Source: a bacterium
GTDB taxonomy: Bacteria > Blakebacterota > Blakebacteria > Blakebacterales > Blakebacteraceae
NCBI GenBank assembly: GCA_025774205.1
Contig: JALGWK010000024.1
Span: 1 to 11,359, forward strand
Reading direction: 5' to 3'
DNA: 11,359 nt
The notes under the pieces are model-generated. The model searched no databases, had not been told where the DNA came from, and was given only the letters and a program-made list of their open reading frames with translations. A program made the position numbers and the translations under genes. Positions 7,549-11,359 of the stretch are shown piece after piece; position 1 is the stretch's first letter; each line of letters begins with the position of its first letter.

Positions 7549-7569
7549 CACCGTTCCGCAATGACGGTG
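7549..7569 (-). promoter_or_regulatory. Small hairpin in the mraZ leader
   Basis: On the minus strand CACCGT and ACGGTG form a perfect 6-bp stem around a 9-nt loop, ending 20 or so bases before the AGGAG of mraZ. An 8-bp palindrome, GTGATCAC (7575-7582), lies just upstream, between the stem and the MraZ boxes. Either could affect leader stability or bind a dimeric protein, but a 6-bp stem can occur by chance and there is no T-run, so it is not a terminator. Confidence 0.25.
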
Positions 7570-7584
7570 ATGCAGTGATCACGG

Positions 7585-7614
7585 GTATTTCCCACAATTA
7601 CCCATTTTTTGCCA
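7585..7614 (-). promoter_or_regulatory. Triple MraZ operator (10-nt-phased TGGS repeats)
   Basis: Read on the minus strand, TGGC (7614-7611), TGGG (7604-7601) and TGGG (7594-7591) occur at exactly 10-nt intervals, each followed by an AT-rich spacer. Known MraZ operators are three TGGGN elements separated by 5 nt, upstream of mraZ, which is the same phasing. The array starts 66 bases before the mraZ ATG. The first box is degenerate (TGGC). The match is seen directly; binding by this MraZ is inferred from the family. Confidence 0.75.
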
Positions 7615-7623
7615 CTGCGGCAC

Positions 7624-7653
7624 AGGTTAGGCGCTACATACAACGAGCGTCAA
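7624..7653 (-). promoter_or_regulatory. Candidate promoter of the dcw operon
   Basis: On the minus strand TTGACG (7653-7648) matches five of six bases of the sigma70 -35 element. With an 18-nt spacer it is followed by TAACCT (7629-7624), a weak -10. The sequence just upstream is A/T-rich (about 7654-7680), like an UP element. Transcription would start a few bases before the MraZ boxes, so bound MraZ would block it. An alternative -10, TATGAT (7665-7660), is a better hexamer but lacks a recognisable -35. The promoter grammar of this phylum is unknown, so the exact hexamers are tentative; a promoter somewhere in this gap is much safer. Confidence 0.4.
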
Positions 7654-7764
7654 GTAGAAATCATAATCTTTTTGTTTTCCTTGCAGGACCCTTTTGAGCA
7701 CTGATTATCTGTTGTTTAGATGCAATAACATTCAAATAGATATAATTAAGTGACATCTGAATAC
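7640..7764. other. AT-rich intergenic island
   Basis: The 120 bases 7641-7760 contain 40 G or C, about 33 percent, against clearly GC-rich coding sequence on both sides. No open frame, RNA gene or strong hairpin is visible. A convincing rho-independent terminator for the gene ending at 7765 is also absent: the best stem (ATCT...AGAT around 7706-7720) has only four pairs and no T-tract. The composition fits a promoter region separating two transcription units. Confidence 0.6.
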
Positions 7765-9180
7765 TCAGAAACACACCTTCAGCACCAATCCTGAGGTTTT
7801 CCCGGGGTAAAAACGGTCGATTCCGGCGAAGGGATCGAGACCCATCCGGGGCGAGATGGTGACGGTGATCCGCTCACCACCTGAATCCTCCGCCAATCCC
7901 TGCCGGGTGCCGGTAATGAGGGCCGCGACCGCTCCGATGAGCCGTACCGCCACGATGCCGCTCAGGACGACCCGCGCCCGGCTCCGGGCCAGCCGTGAAT
8001 CCCGGCGCAGATCCCGGTACCGCTTCCACGACGATTCCGAATCCCAGCGCCACTCGTAGCCGATACCGGAGGGATACGCTTCCTCGGGGGTCCCGAGGCC
8101 CGACCGCTGGACCGCGTTGTGGGTTGTGAAATCGGGATAGAGGGAGAGCGCGTGGTAATATCCCGCGTCCTTCCGCCACGGATCCACACCCGCGTGCCGG
8201 ACGGCCCATCGCCGGCTGTCCTCCATCTTCCAGTCACCGTACTGCGAGAAACCCTTCAGTCCGAACCAGAAGAGCCCTTCACAGACCGCCAGGGTGGTCG
8301 CGGAACCTCTTCTGCCCTGAAGCCGCTGTCCCCAGCCGGGCAGGATGAGACTCCGGCCCGCAGCGCCCCACGGCGTGAGTTCCCGGAGGCGCGCCGGCGG
8401 CCGGTCGCGGCTGCCTTCTTTGTGAAAGAGCACTTCGGTACCGGCGATCAGATGGTTGAGGAATACCAGCCCCCCCGAGGTCAGAGCCCATTTCAGATAC
8501 CGGTTGGCCCGGTAGCGCTGGCCAAGATAGTCCTCGCGGACGCGGGATATTCCGCGCCAGGGGATATCCCACGAAGCCCTCCAGTCACTCCACCCGGGAG
8601 CGAACTGCTCATACTTGCCGATCATCTCATAATAGTCGTGATCCCGCTCCCCCGCCGGCGGCAGGGTGTGGTGATCGTAGAGCCACGGTGATCCGGTGAG
8701 CGATTCGAAGTAGGTGAGATAGTCGAGATACCGGTCCCGATCCCAGTGGAGATCGGCCCAGCGCTCGTAATCCCGTTTCAGCGCCCGTCCCTTATGACGG
8801 GCCCGCAGACCGCTTCCGATCAGGACGGCTTCGGTGGCAATGAATCCCCATCCCAACGATCGCCCGGTCATGAGCTGTCCGCTGCCGGGGATGGCGAAGG
8901 AGGCCAGCGCCGTCTTCCATGGCGGAGATTCCGCTATGCTTTCCTGATCGGGACAGGGAGCAGAGGCAGCCACTGCGGTCTGATCAGACCGCGATGAGGT
9001 CAGCGCGAGCAGTCGCAGTCCGGAAACGGTCCTTCCACTCAGCCCGACCCCGGCCGTCCGGGCCTGCGCCTCTGTCGAGGCCTGCGCCGCTGTCGGGACC
9101 GGCTGCCAGGTGATTCCACCGAGAATCAGCAGCATCGGCAGCAGGGAACTGATCGGGGGAGTGAGTCGCGCCATGATCAC
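7765..9180 (-). CDS. Exported/membrane protein with two tandem DUF5683-like modules
   Basis: The 471-residue protein has a signal-peptide-like N-terminus: an R at 5, a hydrophobic stretch at about 11-24, and an A-x-A type site near A31-A34. I do not recognise a precise function. Two segments share the same order of features. Module 1 has P-G-S-G-Q at 98-102, a following hydrophobic helix, a W/Y/D/R-rich stretch, and a hydrophobic helix ending L-N-H-L-I-A-G (241-247). Module 2 has P-G-W-G-Q at 281-285, a hydrophobic helix at about 293-309, another W/Y/D-rich stretch, and a helix with V-R-L-I-G-A (412-417). P-G-x-G-Q followed by a membrane helix resembles DUF5683, a family frequent in Bacteroidota-like genomes. 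The end (I-T-V-T-I-S-P-R-M-G ... G-L-V-L-K-V-C-F) looks like two beta strands. The ATG at 9180 overlaps the upstream stop as ATGA; another ATG is two codons later. No mapped terminator follows. Confidence 0.7.
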   Translation of the reverse strand: MIMARLTPPISSLLPMLLILGGITWQPVPTAAQASTEAQARTAGVGLSGRTVSGLRLLALTSSRSDQTAVAASAPCPDQESIAESPPWKTALASFAIPGSGQLMTGRSLGWGFIATEAVLIGSGLRARHKGRALKRDYERWADLHWDRDRYLDYLTYFESLTGSPWLYDHHTLPPAGERDHDYYEMIGKYEQFAPGWSDWRASWDIPWRGISRVREDYLGQRYRANRYLKWALTSGGLVFLNHLIAGTEVLFHKEGSRDRPPARLRELTPWGAAGRSLILPGWGQRLQGRRGSATTLAVCEGLFWFGLKGFSQYGDWKMEDSRRWAVRHAGVDPWRKDAGYYHALSLYPDFTTHNAVQRSGLGTPEEAYPSGIGYEWRWDSESSWKRYRDLRRDSRLARSRARVVLSGIVAVRLIGAVAALITGTRQGLAEDSGGERITVTISPRMGLDPFAGIDRFYPGKTSGLVLKVCF

Positions 9181-11018
9181 CGCACCACCATCAGGGTGAG
9201 TCGGTGGCGGCCGATCACATTCCGCTGATTGGTCGGTTGGGACCAGTCCAGCTGTTCGATTACCAGATGGTAGACACCGGGAGCCAGGCGGGAGACATCC
9301 CAGACCTCTTCCACAACCCCGGCAGACTGAGTCCTGCCACCGGCAAGTCTGGCCACGACACCCAGACGAGTGCCTCCGGCGGTGAAAGCGCGCACAATCA
9401 GTTCTCCCTGAAACCCCTCGGCCCGGATCGTACAGAGATCGCGAGCCGGATTCGGATAGAGATAGAGAGCATCGGGAACCCTCGTCTCATCGGGAGACAC
9501 ATCTTCCTTGAACTGCAACGGAAATCCACGACCGCTCGCGCTCCCCCCGGGACCGGCCCAGAGAGGTTCAGCTCCATCCCATCCGGGTAATCCCACCGAG
9601 GTAACCCTGAGACTGTCCGAATCGCTGTACAGGAGGCGCACCGATTCTGAACCGCCTCCACCCATGGTCACCGCGCTGACCGGCTGACTGATGAGCTGCC
9701 GTGAGGGACCAAAAAAGAACTCCGCCGCGGGAGAGAGGAATATGATCTCATCCGATTGCGTGAGACCGATCGTGACCCCATTCGTCAGGGTCAGGGGAAT
9801 ACCGATCACATTCGCGGGATCAACCGAAGCGCGTCCCCCCGGGGCCGGAGGCCAGCCTGCAACCGGGAACCCGTCAGCCCATACCGCCCTGAGGCCGTCG
9901 ACAGTCGGTACCACCAGAGCTGAATCCCGGGTCTCGAGGAGGTCGGCAAGAGCGATCCCTCCCACCGGATCGGTCAGATTGAAGCTCCAGGTCGCCTCCA
10001 GGGAGTAGAGTCCGGTTCGCCTGAGCAGCTGCAGCTCTCCATCATTCATAAGCAGTGCCAGAGTCGAGAGCCCCGTGCCGATATGATCGTACTGCACCAG
10101 ATCGATGATCCGTCGGGAGGGACCACCATCCCACACGATGTGAGTCTCCCCACCGGTGTCGGGCTGCAGCTGGAGAATCCTCGACCCATTATTCGTGACC
10201 GCGATTCGATTCAGATCCGATCCATAGACCAGTTTCGAGACAGACGATAAAACCGACCAGGTATCCTTGATCCCGCTCTCCGAGATCTCATGGATATCTC
10301 CGGCTTCTGTGGCCAGGAGCACTACCGCTCTACCCTGTTCCGGGTACCCTGCCGGTGGGCAGTGAACCGCGGAACCGAGATCGAAGGACGCGGTCTCCGT
10401 CCCGAGTTCGTCGAGGAAGAAGATGAGTGATTCGGCAACGACGACGATCCGGTCGTGCGCGAGGGTGATCCCGGCTGAAGGTGGCACCGGAGCGGTCCAG
10501 ACCGGATTCGGACCGGCCGCGGGGGTGCCGTCGGGGTCGAAGAGATGGAGTCCGCCGACTCCGTCCAGCACGGCAACGACCGGCTCTCCATCCCCGTCGG
10601 GGTCGATCATCCAGGGGAGGGAGATGTCGGGCGCGGGATCGGTCAGCGGCGCTGCCCACCCGGACAGATCCGACCGGCTGCTGACCGTCAGGCGTCGCGC
10701 CAGGGGGGAGGGGTGATCACTGATCGAGAGCTCGAGCCCGGTTGCCGCGCCTGACCACGAGTCGGTCGCCGGAGAGGTGCGGGGCCCGAAGAAGTCGGGA
10801 CCCTCCGGATCGGGCAACCAGAAATCGTCGGCGATGCCGAGGTACCCCGGCACCCAACCCAGTTCCTGCAGTCCGTCAGCCTCTTCGAGGTCGAGGAAGC
10901 GTCGCAGGCGGTCACCCTGGAGGGTGTTCTCCTCGAAGTTCGAGAGGCCGTTGCCGTCGGGATCGGCTCCGGCCACGGCTTCATCAAGGTGCTTCATAGG
11001 TCCGGACCTTCTGGTCAT
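9177..11018 (-). CDS. C-terminal part of an M6-type metalloprotease with propeller-like region and YPNP-type C-terminal domain; probably cut off from its N-terminal part by a frameshift
   Basis: This 613-residue frame lacks a signal peptide and begins inside a recognisable domain. H-L-D-E-A (10-14) corresponds to the W-H-I-D-E segment of M6 peptidases, and F-L-D-L-E-E-A-D-G (41-49) to their conserved V-D-L-E-E-A-D-G; the G-A-A-T-G region (90-94) fits the end of that domain. A stretch from about 135 to 480 follows with D-P-D-G-D-G-E-P (139-146) and repeated short hydrophobic strands, resembling FG-GAP or quinoprotein-like propeller blades. From about 515 the protein has L-Y-P-N-P-A-R-D (520-527) and L-A-P-G-V-Y-H-L-V-I (578-587). 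These are typical of a Por/T9SS type A sorting domain or a FlgD-like Ig domain, implying export or surface attachment. The ATG at 11018 sits inside the preceding frame and has no evident Shine-Dalgarno, so it is probably not a native start. The stop overlaps the next gene by 4 nt. Confidence 0.75.
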   Translation of the reverse strand: MTRRSGPMKHLDEAVAGADPDGNGLSNFEENTLQGDRLRRFLDLEEADGLQELGWVPGYLGIADDFWLPDPEGPDFFGPRTSPATDSWSGAATGLELSISDHPSPLARRLTVSSRSDLSGWAAPLTDPAPDISLPWMIDPDGDGEPVVAVLDGVGGLHLFDPDGTPAAGPNPVWTAPVPPSAGITLAHDRIVVVAESLIFFLDELGTETASFDLGSAVHCPPAGYPEQGRAVVLLATEAGDIHEISESGIKDTWSVLSSVSKLVYGSDLNRIAVTNNGSRILQLQPDTGGETHIVWDGGPSRRIIDLVQYDHIGTGLSTLALLMNDGELQLLRRTGLYSLEATWSFNLTDPVGGIALADLLETRDSALVVPTVDGLRAVWADGFPVAGWPPAPGGRASVDPANVIGIPLTLTNGVTIGLTQSDEIIFLSPAAEFFFGPSRQLISQPVSAVTMGGGGSESVRLLYSDSDSLRVTSVGLPGWDGAEPLWAGPGGSASGRGFPLQFKEDVSPDETRVPDALYLYPNPARDLCTIRAEGFQGELIVRAFTAGGTRLGVVARLAGGRTQSAGVVEEVWDVSRLAPGVYHLVIEQLDWSQPTNQRNVIGRHRLTLMVVR

Positions 11019-11359
11019 CGATGATCGCGCCGGTTCCGTCGATCACCCCCTCCTCCCAGAAGAGGGATACGGAAGGATCTCCATCGAGGTCGTCGCTCCG
11101 GTACTCGACCAGAAAACTCTGCTCCTCCCCCACTCTGACGACAGCGACGTTACTACCGGGTGGAGGCGCGTGGATGCCGGCGATGGCGGTGGAAGCCACC
11201 AGGTCGACGCTCTCCCCCGGACCGATCTCGATCCGCTCGGCCCATCCGAACCAGTCTCGTTCCCAGGCCGAAAGAGCCGAGGGGAGGATCCCCCACACGT
11301 AGAATTCACCGAGGACCCCGCCGGTGTCACCACCGGAGTCCATGAGCGCGAAGAGACCC
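10984..11359 (-). CDS. M6-family metalloprotease fragment (5' end beyond right edge; stops early, likely frameshifted)
   Basis: The frame is open to the right edge and gives 124 residues ending at a TGA at 10984. It begins G-L-F-A-L-M-D-S-G-G, the segment after the zinc-binding region in M6 (immune inhibitor A-like) peptidases. It continues with L-S-A-W-E-R-D-W-F-G-W-A, the conserved A-W-x-x-x-x-x-G-W signature, then a strand-rich part and F-L-V-E-Y-R (90-95), equal to the Y-F-L-V-E-N/Y-R motif. The expected next elements, a G-L-P-G-x-G-L-L-I-W stretch and H-I-D-E, are missing before the stop; H-L-D-E-A appears in the other frame only about 10 bases earlier than this stop. The HExxH catalytic site would lie outside the window. 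The ATG at 11343 is internal to the motif and is not a real start. Secreted proteolysis is the family role; whether this copy is active is doubtful. Confidence 0.7.
   Translation of the reverse strand, partial: GLFALMDSGGDTGGVLGEFYVWGILPSALSAWERDWFGWAERIEIGPGESVDLVASTAIAGIHAPPPGSNVAVVRVGEEQSFLVEYRSDDLDGDPSVSLFWEEGVIDGTGAIIDDQKVRTYEAP

Noticed and set aside
7526-7597. Longer mraZ start at 7597
   Set aside because: It would run through the leader hairpin and the third MraZ box; the ATG at 7525 has AGGAG and the family's usual N-terminus.
7700-7725. Rho-independent terminator after the gene ending at 7765
   Set aside because: The best inverted repeat has only four pairs, is AT-rich and is not followed by a T-run on the minus strand.
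10984-11018. Programmed ribosomal frameshift joining the two M6 frames
   Set aside because: No slippery heptamer of the X-XXY-YYZ type or following pseudoknot is evident at the junction, and a conserved motif is missing as well, which a programmed shift would not explain.

Overview
Every gene I can support lies on the minus strand, so transcription runs from right to left. The base composition is GC-rich, except for one AT-rich island at about 7640-7760 (about one third G+C by count). The combination suggests an uncultured member of the FCB superphylum or a neighbouring candidate phylum. The clues are a division/cell-wall (dcw) cluster headed by mraZ, a meso-DAP-type MurE, an FtsI with PASTA domains, an M6-type metalloprotease with a YPNP-type (Por/T9SS or FlgD-like) C-terminal domain, and a DUF5683-like protein. 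The phylum is an inference; no rRNA is present.

Right part (7765-11359): an exported-protein block. An M6-family metalloprotease enters from the right edge and stops at 10984. The next open frame (11018 to 9177) carries what looks like the rest of the same protein: an H-L-D-E-A motif, an L-E-E-A-D-G motif, a propeller-like middle and a YPNP-type C-terminal domain. The two frames overlap out of register, so this is probably one gene broken by a frameshifting lesion. A 471-residue protein with two copies of a DUF5683-like module follows, overlapping the previous stop by 4 nt.

Middle (7526-7764): the only sizeable intergenic gap. It holds an AT-rich stretch, a candidate sigma70-type promoter, three 10-nt-phased TGGS repeats that match MraZ operator boxes, and a small hairpin before the mraZ ribosome binding site.

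Left part (1-7525): a tight dcw operon in the order mraZ, a small STAS-domain gene, rsmH, ftsL, ftsI (PBP with two PASTA domains), murE, murF, mraY (cut by the left edge). From rsmH onward, the rsmH-ftsL, ftsL-ftsI, ftsI-murE and murE-murF junctions are 4-nt ATGA/GTGA overlaps, and murF-mraY is separated by one base. MraZ is the likely autoregulator. RsmH modifies 16S rRNA, FtsL and FtsI act in the septal divisome, and MurE, MurF and MraY carry out consecutive steps of UDP-MurNAc-pentapeptide and lipid I synthesis.

The least ordinary element is the STAS gene inserted between mraZ and rsmH. Its usual phospho-serine site (D-S-S-G) is replaced by N-Y-R-G. I found no RNA genes, insertion sequences, CRISPR arrays or real plus-strand genes.
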